A stretch of 64,000 bases of DNA from Roseateles depolymerans (GTDB taxonomy: Bacteria; Pseudomonadota; Gammaproteobacteria; Burkholderiales; Burkholderiaceae_C). The DNA is taken from contig NZ_QUMT01000001.1 in NCBI RefSeq assembly GCF_003387155.1, forward strand, positions 1,305,858 to 1,369,857, given 5' to 3'. Of this stretch, positions 16,952 to 26,961 are shown piece after piece (the stretch's first letter is position 1; the number at the start of each line of letters is the position of its first letter). The notes beneath the pieces were generated by a model. That model was given only the letters and a program-made list of their open reading frames with translations, made no database searches and was not told where the DNA came from. Position numbers and translations under genes: made by a program.

Positions 16952-18115
16952 TAGTGTCATGTCCCGTTAGTTTCTAGCATTAATCCTGCATACCATTGCG
17001 GCGTCTTGGAACCGGGATACCGCAATGAGGACAGGCCGACCGAAGGTTGAATAGCTGCTGACTGAAGAGGAGCGCGCGCAGCTTCAGTCGTTTGCTCGCA
17101 GCCGCTCGCTGCCTGCTGCGTTGAGCACGCGGGCGTGCATCGTTCTCAGCAGCACAGACGGCGAACTCAACAGCGCCATTGCCGCGCGCCTGAAGCTCAC
17201 CAAGGCCACCGTGGGTGAGTGGCGCACGCGCTTCATCGAGCGACGCATCCCCGGGATGTATGACGATGTGCGCCCGGGCAAGCCTCGCACGATCCACGAT
17301 GAGCGTGTGGCGCAGTTGATCAAGACCACGCTGCATACGAAACCGGCCAATGGCTCGACGCACTGGAGCGTGCGCACCGTGGCCGCCGAGACCGGCATCT
17401 CCAAGACCAGCGTGCAGCGCTACTTCCAGCTCTTCGGGCTGCAGCCGCATCGCACCGAGAGCTTCAAGCTGTCCAACGACCCTTTCTTCATTGAGAAGCT
17501 GCGCGACGTGGTTGGCCTGTACCTGAGCCCTCCGGACAACGCGCTGGTCATCTGCGTGGATGAGAAGAGCCAATGCCAGGCGCTGGAGCGCACGCAGCCG
17601 ATGCTGCCCATGGGCTTCGGCTACGTCGAGGGCGTCACGCACGACTACAAGCGTCACGGCACAACCACGCTGTTCGCGGCGTTGAACGTGCTCAATGGCG
17701 CCGTGCTGGCTGCCTGCAAGCCGCGTCACCGGCATCAGGAGTTCCTGTCCTTCTTGCGCGACATCGACAAGGCGGTGCCTGCCGAGTTGGACATTCACTG
17801 CATCTGCGACAACTACGCCACCCACAGCCACCCGAAGGTCAAGGCCTGGTTGGCCACGAGGCCGCGCTGGCACCTGCACTTCATCCCCACCTACAGCTCG
17901 TGGCTGAACCAGGTCGAGCGCTTCTTCGCGCTGATCACCGACAAGGCTACCCGCCGCGGTTCGTTCACCAGCGTTAAGCAACTCGTGCAGCGCATTGACC
18001 ACTTCGCCGCTGGATACAACGCGAACTGCCAGCCGTTCAAGTGGACTGCTACCGCCGACTCGATCCTTGAGAAGCTGCATCGACTTTGCTCACGTATCAG
18101 CAGGACAGGACACTA
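16952..18115 (+). mobile_element. IS630-family insertion sequence flanked by TA duplication
   Basis: A 1.16-kb element whose ends are imperfect inverted repeats: left TAGTGTCATGTCCCG from 16952, and right, read on the minus strand, TAGTGTCCTGTCCTG from 18115. TA dinucleotides at both edges fit the IS630 preference for TA targets. One transposase gene fills the element and its stop codon lies in the right end. Confidence 0.85.
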
Positions 18116-18116
18116 G
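17025..18116 (+). pseudogene. IS630-family transposase with premature amber codon
   Basis: DDE transposase of the IS630/Tc1 group. The catalytic core is complete: VDEKS, CDNYATH and SWLNQVERFF supply the three acidic residues. The natural ATG is at 17025, and the family-like start MRTGRPKVE is followed by TAG at 17052-17054 (codon 10). The reading continues in frame (LLTEEERAQLQSF). The open frame after the stop can only begin at a TTG (17121), which would lack about 32 residues of the HTH region. The copy is therefore probably inactive unless the amber codon is suppressed. Confidence 0.85.
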
Positions 18117-18335
18117 GCGGCGCTGGATTCTAGACACCCACCACCGCGAAATCGCCAGTGACGCGATAACTCCCCCATCAAGGGGAGAGGCTTCGCCGGT
18201 GGGGTGGAATCGGAGCGAGGAGTGGGACGGCTTCCGGAAAGCAGTCGATCTGGGGCGCCGGAGATTCCCCGACGTTGCTGTGAGACAGGACGCTCGCTCA
18301 TGCGACGCTGCACGGCCCCGGTCTAGAATCAAACC

Positions 18336-18815
18336 ATGACTCTGACGCCGAAAGTCGCGTTCCTTGCATTCGCGATCAGTTTTGGCCTGTGCCACGCGCA
18401 GGACATGGACCCGTCGAAATGGAAGCCAGGGCAAGTCCTGTCTGAAACTTCAGAGGACATGGGTTTCGGATTTCGTCTGGTGGAGCGTGAGGTGGTCAAT
18501 CCGGCGAGCCACTGGGAAGGCATAGGGCATTTCGCCTTTTTCTACTTCCGGGAGCAGCAGCTTTGCCAATGCAGTCGAACTGAAGTCTCCATCTCGCCGT
18601 CGGGCAAATACGCGCTGCTAAAGGATGGCCGTTCTGGCAAGTTGCTCTTGTTCAACGCACCGCTGAATCGTTTCACCGAGGTCACGAAGAAGTACGTTGG
18701 CAGTCCTGAAAAGTTCGAATGGAGAGAGCAAGACGGCAAGGCCACCATCACCCTCTTTCAGGAGCGCAAACGGGGCAACAAGAAAGCGTCACCCATCACC
18801 ATTGCGCTGCCTTGA
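18336..18815 (+). CDS. Hypothetical secreted protein
   Basis: 159-aa protein with a Sec signal peptide (residues 1-21, ending CHAQD). The small mature domain contains a CQCS pair and the segment SPSGKYALLKDGRSGKLLLFNA, which suggests a beta-propeller-like or single beta-sheet unit. No family is recognised. It lies just outside the IS630 element, and the TCTAGAATC 9 bp before its ATG may be part of its promoter. Its role is unknown. Confidence 0.65.
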   Translation: MTLTPKVAFLAFAISFGLCHAQDMDPSKWKPGQVLSETSEDMGFGFRLVEREVVNPASHWEGIGHFAFFYFREQQLCQCSRTEVSISPSGKYALLKDGRSGKLLLFNAPLNRFTEVTKKYVGSPEKFEWREQDGKATITLFQERKRGNKKASPITIALP

Positions 18816-19078
18816 CCCCAGTCACACGACGCCACGCTCCTGCAGCGTCCGCAGCATGACCGCGGCACCGCATTGCTTTGAAACGGCAGCGGGGTCAAAC
18901 ACCCCATCGCCCAAGCGACAGCAAGCCTGCCAACGCCGCGACTCTCCGCACGCGGCCAAGCACCGGCTGCTGGCTCGAAACTCGGTTCATGGGGGACCTC
19001 GCAATCGCTCAAGCCAGTTTTTAGGCAAGCCACCCTGCGCATCCCCAGTGTTGAGGAAGGATAAAGTGATGCCCAACC

Positions 19079-19807
19079 ATGGACCCGGATATGAACACCA
19101 CGCAGCCGACGCGCTTGCACGAGCGGCGGATACCGCCCGGTCACTCCCCCCGTCACCCACGCCTGGAGCCACCGTCCAAGGACGTCATCGCGGCACTTCC
19201 CCCGTACCGCCAATTGCCGCTGGAGCGAATCCGCGTGGTGCAAAGTCCGGCGGACGAAGCCTTTGCACTCGAGCGGATGGCCGAGGCCGGCATCGTTGGT
19301 TTCGACACCGAGACCAAGCCCGTGTTCCAGGCGGGCGAGGCGTCCGATGGACCGCACATCATCCAGCTGGCCACGATGAATGACGCCTTCATCTTCCAGG
19401 TCGGGGGGAGCACGCTGCCGGAGGTGCTGCTCGACTGCCTGGAATCTCCCCACCTGCTCAAGGTCGGCTTTGGTCTTCAATCGGACCGCGGTTCCTTGCT
19501 GCGCAAGTTCGGCGTCGAGATGCAGAACGTGGTGGATGTGGCGCTGGCATTCCGGGCGCTGGGCTACAAGCAGATGGTGGGTGCCAAGGCGTCGGTGGCC
19601 ATCGTGCTGGGGGAGCGGCTCAGGAAGTCCAAGAAGGCCACGACGTCGAACTGGAAGAATCGATCGCTGACGCCCGAGCAACTGCAATACGCCGCGGACG
19701 ACGCACAGGCCGCTTTGGCGGTGTATCTGGCCATGGGCTGTCCGGCGCCCGAGTCCGGCCAGTCGCGGACGGGCCGCGTCCCGCCCGTCAGCACCAGCGC
19801 CGCTTGA
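19079..19807 (+). CDS. RNase D-like 3'-5' exonuclease domain protein
   Basis: 242-aa protein with a DEDDy exonuclease fold: GIVGFDTETKP (Asp76, Glu78), the central KVGFGLQSDRGSL (Asp), and QLQYAADDAQAAL with the final Tyr and Asp of motif III. This matches the RNase D/WRN exonuclease group, but the HRDC domains of full RNase D are absent. It likely trims RNA 3' ends or acts on DNA; the substrate is unknown. The start is uncertain: ATG at 19079 or 19091. A strong AGGAAGG at 19055-19061 sits rather far upstream. Confidence 0.85.
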   Translation: MDPDMNTTQPTRLHERRIPPGHSPRHPRLEPPSKDVIAALPPYRQLPLERIRVVQSPADEAFALERMAEAGIVGFDTETKPVFQAGEASDGPHIIQLATMNDAFIFQVGGSTLPEVLLDCLESPHLLKVGFGLQSDRGSLLRKFGVEMQNVVDVALAFRALGYKQMVGAKASVAIVLGERLRKSKKATTSNWKNRSLTPEQLQYAADDAQAALAVYLAMGCPAPESGQSRTGRVPPVSTSAA

Positions 19808-19938
19808 GGGCACGACTTCCCCCGAGGCCGGTGTCCATTTCTGTCAAATTGTTCTCGCGTTTCTGAATCATTTGGAGACATGTCGCCTGAGTGGATTGTT
19901 AAGATCAATCGAAACATCAATCCCAATTTGCACAGGCT

Positions 19939-21504
19939 ATGAAATTAAGCGATATCTCCGTGGCCAAGCGCCTCTACGGCGGCTTTGCAGTCGTGCTGAC
20001 CTTTATGGTGGTCGTCACCGTCTACGGCATTGCAAAGGTGGGGGTGATCAATGCAGCACTGTCTGCCAACAGTGAAGAGAATGCATCCATTCAGCGTCAC
20101 GCCATCAATTTCCGGGGCTCGGCCCATGACCGGTCCATCGCGATTCGTGATGTAGTGGCAGCCACCACTCCGGAGGAGCGAAAGCAGGAAGTCGAGGCCA
20201 TCAGCAAGCTCGCGGCCTTTTACGCTGCCTCGGCAGCCCCCCTGGAACGGCTGATTGCAAGCTCCGCGCATGCAAAGGAGGTGGGGGAGCTGTACGACGG
20301 CATCAAGAAGATCGAAGCCGACGCGGTCGCGACCACCAGCGCCATCGTGGCTGCGGTGGAGCGCGGAAACCTGGAAGAGGCCAAAGCCAAGCTGTGGAGC
20401 GACGCCAAGCCACAGTACGTGCGCTGGCTGGCATCCATCAACAAGCTCATCGACTATGAAGAGGCGCGGATTCAGGCGGAGAACCGGCGCGCCCATGAGC
20501 AAGCCAGCACCTTCCGCAACGCCATGCTGATTTCCTTGTTGCTGGCCCTTGTGGCGGGTGGCCTGCTCGCCTGGATCCTTGCCCGCAGCATCGTCGTGCA
20601 ACTCGGTGCGGAGCCGGCAGAGTTGGGCGCTGCGGCCCGGCGCGTGGCCGAGGGCGACCTGCAACCGGTGTCAGGGGCGGAACGGGCTGCCGCGGGCAGT
20701 GTGCTGGCCTCGCTGGGCTCGATGCAGCAAGGCCTTGCGCGGGTGGTGGGTCAAGTGCGTCAGGCGTCCGAATCCATTGCCACAGGGGCCGCCGAGATCG
20801 CAATGGGCAATGGGGATCTGTCGGTCCGCACGGAGCAGCAGGCGTCCAGCCTGGCTCGCACGGCGTCGTCCATGGCGGAGATCAACACGTCCATCCAAGC
20901 GAATGCAGAGACCGCCGCACAGGCCACTGAGCTGGCCAGCACCGCCAGTCAGGCCGCCGTGCAGGGGGGCGATGTGGTGGGGCAGGTCATTGCCACCATG
21001 GAAGAAATCGCCACCCGGTCCAGGAAGATCTCCGACATCATCGGCGTGATTGATGGCATCGCGTTTCAGACCAATATCCTGGCGCTGAATGCGGCCGTGG
21101 AGGCTGCACGGGCCGGGGAGCAAGGTCGCGGCTTTGCCGTGGTGGCGTCCGAGGTTCGGAGTCTGGCGCAACGCAGCGCTGCGGCTGCGAAGGAAATCAA
21201 GGTGTTGATCAATGCCAGCGTCGAGAAGGTGGATGCAGGCTCCCGGCTCGTTGGCGAGGCCGGTGAATCCATGGACAACATCGTGACGCAGGTGGCGCGT
21301 GTGGCCTCATTGATCGAGGACATCAGCGCAGCCTCACGACGCCAGACGGAGAGCGTGGGCTCGGTCACCGGCGAAGTCGGCGAACTGGATCAGACCACCC
21401 AGCAGAACGCCGCGTTGGTGGAGCAGAGTGCGTCCGCCGCAGAGAGCTTGAAGCATCAGGCTGAACAGTTGAAGCAGGTGGTGAACGCTTTCCGGTTGAA
21501 TTGA
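19939..21504 (+). CDS. Methyl-accepting chemotaxis protein
   Basis: 521-aa chemoreceptor. A membrane helix at about 11-31 leads into a periplasmic four-helix-bundle-type sensor (about 32-190) and a second membrane helix (about 191-213). A HAMP segment and a long signalling coil with the conserved hairpin tip ([20 protein letters not shown], then [17 protein letters not shown]) follow. Methylation-type Glu/Gln pairs flank the tip. No pentapeptide NWETF-like tether is seen at the C-terminus. The ligand is unknown. It is a single gene with no chemotaxis partners nearby, common in this order. Confidence 0.95.
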   Translation: MKLSDISVAKRLYGGFAVVLTFMVVVTVYGIAKVGVINAALSANSEENASIQRHAINFRGSAHDRSIAIRDVVAATTPEERKQEVEAISKLAAFYAASAAPLERLIASSAHAKEVGELYDGIKKIEADAVATTSAIVAAVERGNLEEAKAKLWSDAKPQYVRWLASINKLIDYEEARIQAENRRAHEQASTFRNAMLISLLLALVAGGLLAWILARSIVVQLGAEPAELGAAARRVAEGDLQPVSGAERAAAGSVLASLGSMQQGLARVVGQVRQASESIATGAAEIAMGNGDLSVRTEQQASSLARTASSMAEINTSIQANAETAAQATELASTASQAAVQGGDVVGQVIATMEEIATRSRKISDIIGVIDGIAFQTNILALNAAVEAARAGEQGRGFAVVASEVRSLAQRSAAAAKEIKVLINASVEKVDAGSRLVGEAGESMDNIVTQVARVASLIEDISAASRRQTESVGSVTGEVGELDQTTQQNAALVEQSASAAESLKHQAEQLKQVVNAFRLN

Positions 21505-21672
21505 GAGGCGTCGCTCGCCTGGGTCCTCCCTGATTCGGTCATTGGATGGTCTGGCCCATACTGCGCCGGCAGAGCACTCTATGCCTGCCATCTTGCAGTC
21601 TGTCGCAAGGCAACCGCTGTTGTGGCGGCTCGCCCAGATACTCCGCGCCATTCCAACCCTGAGCCTTGACCG

Positions 21673-23340
21673 ATGCGCCCACTTCAGATTCCCGTCGCCG
21701 TTCTCCTTTCGCTGCTGGCCGGTGCCGTCCACGCGGGCCCGCCCGCGACGCCCGCCGCCATGACGGCCTATGCCAACAAGCTGCTGGACGAACAAAACTT
21801 CGGACCGGACACCCCGGGGGTAACGGTGCTGGTCGCCCGGGGTGATCAGTTGCTCTACAAGGGCGCCCGTGGCATGGCCAGCATCGAGCTCGGCGTGCCC
21901 ATGCAGCCGGACCAGTTGCTGCGCATTGGCTCGGTGACGAAGCAGTTTGCCGCCGCGGCGCTGCTCAAGCAGATCGACGAAGGCAAGGCCAAGCTGGACG
22001 ACCCCTTGTCCCGCTTTCTGCCGGACTACCCCAACGCCAGCAAGATCACCCTGCGCCAGCTGCTCAACCACACCTCCGGCGTGAAGAGCTACACCGGCAT
22101 TCCGGGCTACATGGGCAATCCGGTGCGGCGTGACTTGAGCACCGACGAGCTCATCAACGAATTCAAGGATCAGCCCGTCGACTTCGCCCCCGGCGAGCGC
22201 TGGGCCTACAACAATTCCGGCTATGTGCTGGTCGGGGCCGTGGTGGAGAAGATCTCCGGACAGCCCTGGTACCAGGCGGTCGACGGCTTGCTGCTCAAAC
22301 CGGCCGGCATCAACAGCATCTCCTACGAGGCGGGTGACAAGCTCTTCAAGGGCCTGGCGCGTGGCTACACCACCAACAGCGCAGGCGCTGTGGCACCCGC
22401 CGGTCTCGTCAGCATGACGCAGCCGCACGCGGCCGGCGCCTTGATCGCCAATACGGAAGCGCTGTGGCATTGGAATCAGGCCCTGCACGGCGGCAAGCTG
22501 CTGAGCAAGGCCAGCTATGCCGGCATGACCACCCCCGAGGGAGCCGCCAAGGCGTCCCGATATGGCTTCGGCATTTCCAGCGTCACGCTGCGCGACCAGG
22601 TGGTGTTGATGCACACCGGCGGCATTCACGGATTCGTGTCGGTGCTGGATTACCTGCCGGCGAGCAAGACCACGGTGGTCATTCTGCGCAACAGCGACAC
22701 CGGTGGAGGCGCGGACGTCACCCTGGCGCAAAAGCTGGCCGCGTTCGCCATTGGCGAGCCGTTTCCCGATCCCGTCCCTGTCGCAGTGTCGCCAGAGCAG
22801 CTCCGCGCGGCCGAAGGCGTCTACGGCAATGGCGAGCAGCAAACCCGCACCCTGCGTGTGACGGAGGGCGTGCTGACCAGTCAGCGGACCGGCGGTGGCG
22901 TGTTGCCTCTGGTCCCCGTGGGCACTGATCACTTCGCCTTCAAAGGCTCCGTCAGCGAACTGAAGCTGGAAAGAAACGCGGAGGGCAAGGTCGTGGCCGT
23001 GCAGGTCTTCAACAATGGCGACAAACAGGGCGAGCGTTGGGACCGCCGCGGGGACCTGCCGCGTGAAGAGGCCTCCCTGTCATTGACGGCTGCACAGATG
23101 GACGAATTGGTCGGCGATTACAGCGCCCCGCAGTTCTCGATCAAGGTCTTTGTCAGCGACAAGGGGCGCTTGATGGGCCAGGCCCCGCGTCAACCGGCGT
23201 TTGAGCTTCAGGCGCGCACCCCGCGACGGGTGGAAATTCCGCAGGTCGGCGCTCAATTGGAATTCAGCGGTGAAGCGGGCAAGGCAGCGTCCGTCACGCT
23301 GATCCAGGCCGGGCAGAAGCTGGTGATGCAGCGCAATTAA
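21673..23340 (+). CDS. Serine hydrolase of the class C beta-lactamase fold
   Basis: 555-aa secreted protein. A signal peptide (1-21) precedes the beta-lactamase/DD-peptidase domain with Ser87-Val-Thr-Lys90, Tyr179-Asn-Asn181 (YNNSGY) and His314-Thr-Gly-Gly317 in place of the KTG triad. The C-terminal 180 residues form an extra lipocalin-like or beta-rich module common in this esterase/peptidase family. The substrate (ester, D-amino-acid peptide or beta-lactam) cannot be read from sequence; most relatives are not resistance enzymes. Confidence 0.88.
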   Translation: MRPLQIPVAVLLSLLAGAVHAGPPATPAAMTAYANKLLDEQNFGPDTPGVTVLVARGDQLLYKGARGMASIELGVPMQPDQLLRIGSVTKQFAAAALLKQIDEGKAKLDDPLSRFLPDYPNASKITLRQLLNHTSGVKSYTGIPGYMGNPVRRDLSTDELINEFKDQPVDFAPGERWAYNNSGYVLVGAVVEKISGQPWYQAVDGLLLKPAGINSISYEAGDKLFKGLARGYTTNSAGAVAPAGLVSMTQPHAAGALIANTEALWHWNQALHGGKLLSKASYAGMTTPEGAAKASRYGFGISSVTLRDQVVLMHTGGIHGFVSVLDYLPASKTTVVILRNSDTGGGADVTLAQKLAAFAIGEPFPDPVPVAVSPEQLRAAEGVYGNGEQQTRTLRVTEGVLTSQRTGGGVLPLVPVGTDHFAFKGSVSELKLERNAEGKVVAVQVFNNGDKQGERWDRRGDLPREEASLSLTAAQMDELVGDYSAPQFSIKVFVSDKGRLMGQAPRQPAFELQARTPRRVEIPQVGAQLEFSGEAGKAASVTLIQAGQKLVMQRN

Positions 23341-23426
23341 GCGGGTCCACGCAAGGCGAGGGGCAGGGCATTGTCCGGCCAGTTCCTCGCCATCGGTGGG
23401 ATGGGGACTTCCCCCACCCCCGTCAA

Positions 23427-24443
23427 TCAATAGCCGAGTGCCTGCGCCTTCCCCCAGAAGACCCGATAGGAAAACCACGAATAGGCCGCAATCACCGGCA
23501 ACTGCAGCATCGCGCCCACCAGCAAAAGGGTGAGCGACTCAGGCGCTGCGGCGGCATCCCACAGCGTCATCCGGTCCGGCACGACATACGGGAAGAGGCT
23601 GTAGGACAGGCCAAAGAAGCTCAGCGTCAGCACCACGCCCATCAGCGCGAGCGGCGCCCAGCACAGCTTTCCGAGCACGCGGTGGGAATTGAGCAGGCCG
23701 CGCAGGGTCGCCAGGGCCAGCAGTGCCATCAAGGGCAATGGCACCAGCACGATGGCGCCGGGCAATGCCAACCAGCGTTCGCGAATGCTCGGGCTCAGCC
23801 AGGGCGAAGCGACCGACAGCGCCACCAGGCCCGCCACCACCAGAGGCCAGGCGCGCTTCGCCCAGGCCACCGCGCGCCGCTGCAGGTCACCTTCCGTCTT
23901 GATCAGCAGCCAGGCCGCGCCCAGCAGCGCATAGCAGGCCGGCAGCGAGACCGCCACGAGCGCGGAAAACAGCAGCGCTGCGCCACTGTCCCCAAAGCCG
24001 CTCACGTAACGGCCCAGCATCCAGCCCTGCGCCACCGATGCCATGGCCGAGCCACTGCAAAAGGCAATGTCCCAGGCCCGCTTCTGCGAAGGCGCAGACT
24101 TCGCCCGGAAATCAAATGCCGCGCCGCGCAGGATCAACCCCAGCAGCATCAGCACCACCGGTCCATACAGGGCAGTGAGCACCACGCCCTGCGCCTTGGG
24201 AAAGGCCACCAGCAGCAAGCCGACCGCCAGCACCAGCCAGGTCTCGTTGGCGTCCCAGAAGGGGCCGATGGAGGCGATCATCCGGTCGCGCTCCTGCTCC
24301 GTGGCCAGACCGGACAACAGGCCCACGCCCAGGTCATAACCGTCCAGCACCACATAGACCAGGAGCGATACCCCCAGCAGTGCCATGAAGATCAGGGGCA
24401 GCCATCCGCCTTCGGCCGGCATTGCGCTCATCATCGTGTTCAT
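23427..24443 (-). CDS. cydB: Cytochrome bd-type ubiquinol oxidase subunit II
   Basis: 338-aa membrane protein pairing with subunit I to reduce oxygen with quinol electrons. It shows the CydB signature VVLDGYDLGVGLLSGL near the start, followed by IGPFWDANETWLVLAVG and RGAAFDFRAK. About eight membrane helices are present. Together with the short-loop partner it fits the cyanide-insensitive (CioB) branch. The ATG overlaps the cydA stop (ATGA), so the two are coupled. No cydX-like small gene is obvious downstream. Confidence 0.95.
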   Translation of the reverse strand: MNTMMSAMPAEGGWLPLIFMALLGVSLLVYVVLDGYDLGVGLLSGLATEQERDRMIASIGPFWDANETWLVLAVGLLLVAFPKAQGVVLTALYGPVVLMLLGLILRGAAFDFRAKSAPSQKRAWDIAFCSGSAMASVAQGWMLGRYVSGFGDSGAALLFSALVAVSLPACYALLGAAWLLIKTEGDLQRRAVAWAKRAWPLVVAGLVALSVASPWLSPSIRERWLALPGAIVLVPLPLMALLALATLRGLLNSHRVLGKLCWAPLALMGVVLTLSFFGLSYSLFPYVVPDRMTLWDAAAAPESLTLLLVGAMLQLPVIAAYSWFSYRVFWGKAQALGY

Positions 24444-25828
24444 ACGAAGGTCCGGGAAAAGTTCAGGGGTGCAGCGGGCGCGGGCAGGGCGCCCGGTCCG
24501 ATCAATTCGGTCTTGTCCGCCGTCTCTGGCGTTTCGGACTTCTCGGCCATCCGCTTGATGGCCACGACATACGCCACCAGCAGCGCCAGATACACCGTCG
24601 CATAACCCGCCAGGGAAGCAGCAATCCAGCTGCTGGGGGTGGTGGACGCCAAGGTGTCGGTGCGCAGCACCCCGTACACCACATAGGGCTGGCGACCGAT
24701 CTCCGTGACATACCAGCCCGCTACGGTGGCCACCCAGCCTGAGAAGCTCATGCCGGACAGAACCCACAGCCATGGCCTGGGCAGGCTTTGCCAGCCCGAC
24801 CGCCGCAGCGCCCACAGGCCGGCCCAGGCCGCCACCAGCATCAGCATGCCCGCGCCCACCATCACCCGAAAACCGTAGAACAGCGGCTTCACCGGCGGGT
24901 GAGCGCCCTGGAACTCATTCAGGCCGCGGATCTCGCCGTCGATATCGTGGGTGAGGATCAGGCTGGCCAGTCGCGGAATGCCGATCTCGAATCTGTTCTC
25001 GCGGGCCTGTGCGTCGGGCACTGCAAACAGCAGCAACGGGGCTCCGCGCTCGGTCTGCCATACGCCTTCCATGGCCGCGATCTTGGCGGGCTGATGCTGC
25101 AAGGTATTGAGACCATGCATGTCGCCGGCCAGGATCTGCAGCGGAATCAGCACGGAAGCCAATGTCAGCCCCAGGCGCAGCACACTGCGGGTCTCCGGCC
25201 TTTGCACGCCTTTGAGCAATTGCCAGGCACTCACGCCACTGAGCAGGAAGGCCACCGTCAGGCCCGACGCTAGCAGCTTGTGCACCAGTCGATAGGGGAA
25301 GGACGGATTGAAGACGATGGCCCACCAGTTCGTCGCATGCATCACGCCGTCCCGCATCTCATAGCCCGCGGGCGTTTGCATCCAGGAATTGAGGCTCAGG
25401 ATCCAGAAGGCACTGAGCGTGGTGCCAAACGCCACGATGGCCGTGGCCGCGAGATGCACGCGCGGGCTCACCCGGTTGCGGCCAAAGAGCATGATGCCGA
25501 GGAAGCCCGCTTCCAGGAAGAAGGCCGTGAGCACTTCATAACCCAGCAGCGGCCCGGCGATGTTGCCGGCCCGTTCCATGAAGCCCGGCCAGTTGGTGCC
25601 GAACTGGAAACTCATGGTGACGCCGCTCACGACGCCCAGTGCAAAGCTCAGCGCAAAGACCTTGGTCCAGAACTGATAGGCCGCCATCCACCGCGGCTCT
25701 GCAGTCCGTCGCCAGCGCCACAGCATGAAGAGCAGCACCCACCCCAATGCAATCGTGATGGTGGGGAACAGGATGTGAAAGGTGATGTTGAGCGCGAACT
25801 GCATTCGCGCAAGGATCAGGGGGTCCAT
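24440..25828 (-). CDS. cydA: Cytochrome bd-type ubiquinol oxidase subunit I
   Basis: 462-aa haem-bearing subunit of the bd oxidase. The N-terminus (LILARMQFALNITFHILFP) carries the His ligand region. GRNRVSPRVHLAATAIVAFGTTLSAFWIL and the quinol-loop region WQTERGAPLLLFAVPDAQARENRFEIGIP are present. The Q loop is short, which points to the CioA (cyanide-insensitive) type rather than E. coli CydA. It is first in a cydAB operon reading leftward; a strong inverted repeat lies 58-100 bp upstream. Confidence 0.95.
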   Translation of the reverse strand: MDPLILARMQFALNITFHILFPTITIALGWVLLFMLWRWRRTAEPRWMAAYQFWTKVFALSFALGVVSGVTMSFQFGTNWPGFMERAGNIAGPLLGYEVLTAFFLEAGFLGIMLFGRNRVSPRVHLAATAIVAFGTTLSAFWILSLNSWMQTPAGYEMRDGVMHATNWWAIVFNPSFPYRLVHKLLASGLTVAFLLSGVSAWQLLKGVQRPETRSVLRLGLTLASVLIPLQILAGDMHGLNTLQHQPAKIAAMEGVWQTERGAPLLLFAVPDAQARENRFEIGIPRLASLILTHDIDGEIRGLNEFQGAHPPVKPLFYGFRVMVGAGMLMLVAAWAGLWALRRSGWQSLPRPWLWVLSGMSFSGWVATVAGWYVTEIGRQPYVVYGVLRTDTLASTTPSSWIAASLAGYATVYLALLVAYVVAIKRMAEKSETPETADKTELIGPGALPAPAAPLNFSRTFV

Positions 25829-25885
25829 GATTCAGTCCGTCACTCAGGCGACTGAATTGTTGGCGCTTCGATTTGTTCGGGGAAG

Positions 25886-25928
25886 GGACACTTTGTCCTA
25901 GGACAAACTGCCCTAGGACAGAGTGTCC
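25886..25928. promoter_or_regulatory. Large inverted repeat upstream of cydA
   Basis: A 17-base arm at 25886-25902 (GGACACTTTGTCCTAGG) faces its complement at 25912-25928 with one mismatch around a 9-base spacer. Each half also contains the smaller palindrome TCCTAGGA-like unit, giving two CCTAGGACA copies. It could be the operator of the leftward cydAB promoter, or a terminator for the gene ending at 25984 on the same strand, but no T-run follows. It does not resemble an FNR/ANR box. Confidence 0.55.
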
Positions 25929-25983
25929 AAGGGGCTTTCAAGGACGCGGCAAGGGCCATTCAGCGGCCATTGCCTGGCGCCCG

Positions 25984-26790
25984 TCAGCAGCCGACGCCGG
26001 TGAGGTAAGTCGTCGGCGCATTGCGCCCCGGGCGGGCCTGGGTGGAGAGGACCAAGGCCTGATGGGTGGAATTGGAGCCGTTGAGCGAGAACAAAAAGTC
26101 CGGCTTTCCATCGCCATCGAAATCGCCCAGCGCGATGAGTCGCACATCCCATCCATAGCCGCCCAGGTCGTACTCGTAGCGCGCGCCGTCCATCTCCAGG
26201 GTGAACTGGGTGCCTTCGCCGTAGGGGCGGCCATCCGGCGTGCGGAAGCCATTCTGAACGGTGAAGGCGTAGGGGAAGTTGCCGAGCTTGAGCTGGAAGC
26301 GGTAGCCCAGTTCCGGCACCAGCGTGGTGGTGCCATTTTTGAATCGATGCAGCGGCACCACGCGCGGCTTGAGCGAAAGACCCGGCACGCGGATGTAGGA
26401 CGTGTAGGGTCCCGATCCCGTCGATGCATCCGCCAAGGGCGTGTCCGTGTCCGCCCCGCCGCGCTGGGCGAGCGCCACCTGGTCGAGGATGGGCTTGAAC
26501 AGGACCTTGGCCTCGGCGGACGGGATGGGCTTGAGCGTCAAGGTCGCGGCCTGGTCGTCCAGCGTCATCGAGACCCAGCCGTCCATCGGCCAACGGGCGG
26601 CGGGCAGGCCGTCAAAAGGGGCCGGGATCAGGTGGGTGCCAACGCCGCCGCGCCACTCGCCGAACTCCAGCATGACGCCAGGGGGCTTGAGCGGCGTGAC
26701 CTCTGCCGCCTGGGTCGCCACTGTGAGGACGGGCAAGGCCATGCTCATGCCGATCAGGACAGCGCGGGAACGATGACGAAGCTTGTGCAT
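25984..26790 (-). CDS. Secreted protein with one FG-GAP/VCBS-like repeat
   Basis: 268-aa exported protein. A signal peptide (about 1-26, ending ATQAAEV) leads into a beta-rich domain. Near residues 224-236 sits GDFDGDGKPDFLFSL, the calcium-binding loop typical of FG-GAP/VCBS repeats. No catalytic motif is recognised. The start chosen is MHKLRHRSR because it opens the signal peptide; a longer reading upstream has no such feature. It is followed on the same strand by cydAB after 155 bp. The function is unknown. Confidence 0.78.
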   Translation of the reverse strand: MHKLRHRSRAVLIGMSMALPVLTVATQAAEVTPLKPPGVMLEFGEWRGGVGTHLIPAPFDGLPAARWPMDGWVSMTLDDQAATLTLKPIPSAEAKVLFKPILDQVALAQRGGADTDTPLADASTGSGPYTSYIRVPGLSLKPRVVPLHRFKNGTTTLVPELGYRFQLKLGNFPYAFTVQNGFRTPDGRPYGEGTQFTLEMDGARYEYDLGGYGWDVRLIALGDFDGDGKPDFLFSLNGSNSTHQALVLSTQARPGRNAPTTYLTGVGC

Positions 26791-26961
26791 AGGAAACTCA
26801 GGCGACGTGCCAGGGTGCGGCAGGGCACATTGTCGCGCCTGCGGAGTCCGGTTGGATGGCTCGTCCTGTAACGATGACGACAGACCATGGGGGGCCGCGA
26901 TCACGTGAACGCGATCACGCGTCCGCGATGACCGCACTGCTGCCCCGGCCCCGGCTGGTGC

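Noticed and set aside
23341..23426. G/C-rich inverted sequence between the hydrolase gene and cydB as a shared terminator
   Set aside because: The stem is imperfect and no T-run follows on either strand.
25873..26871. Plus-strand frame of 332 codons opposite the FG-GAP protein
   Set aside because: Its first codons run through the inverted repeat upstream of cydA, and the minus-strand gene has a signal peptide and calcium loop.
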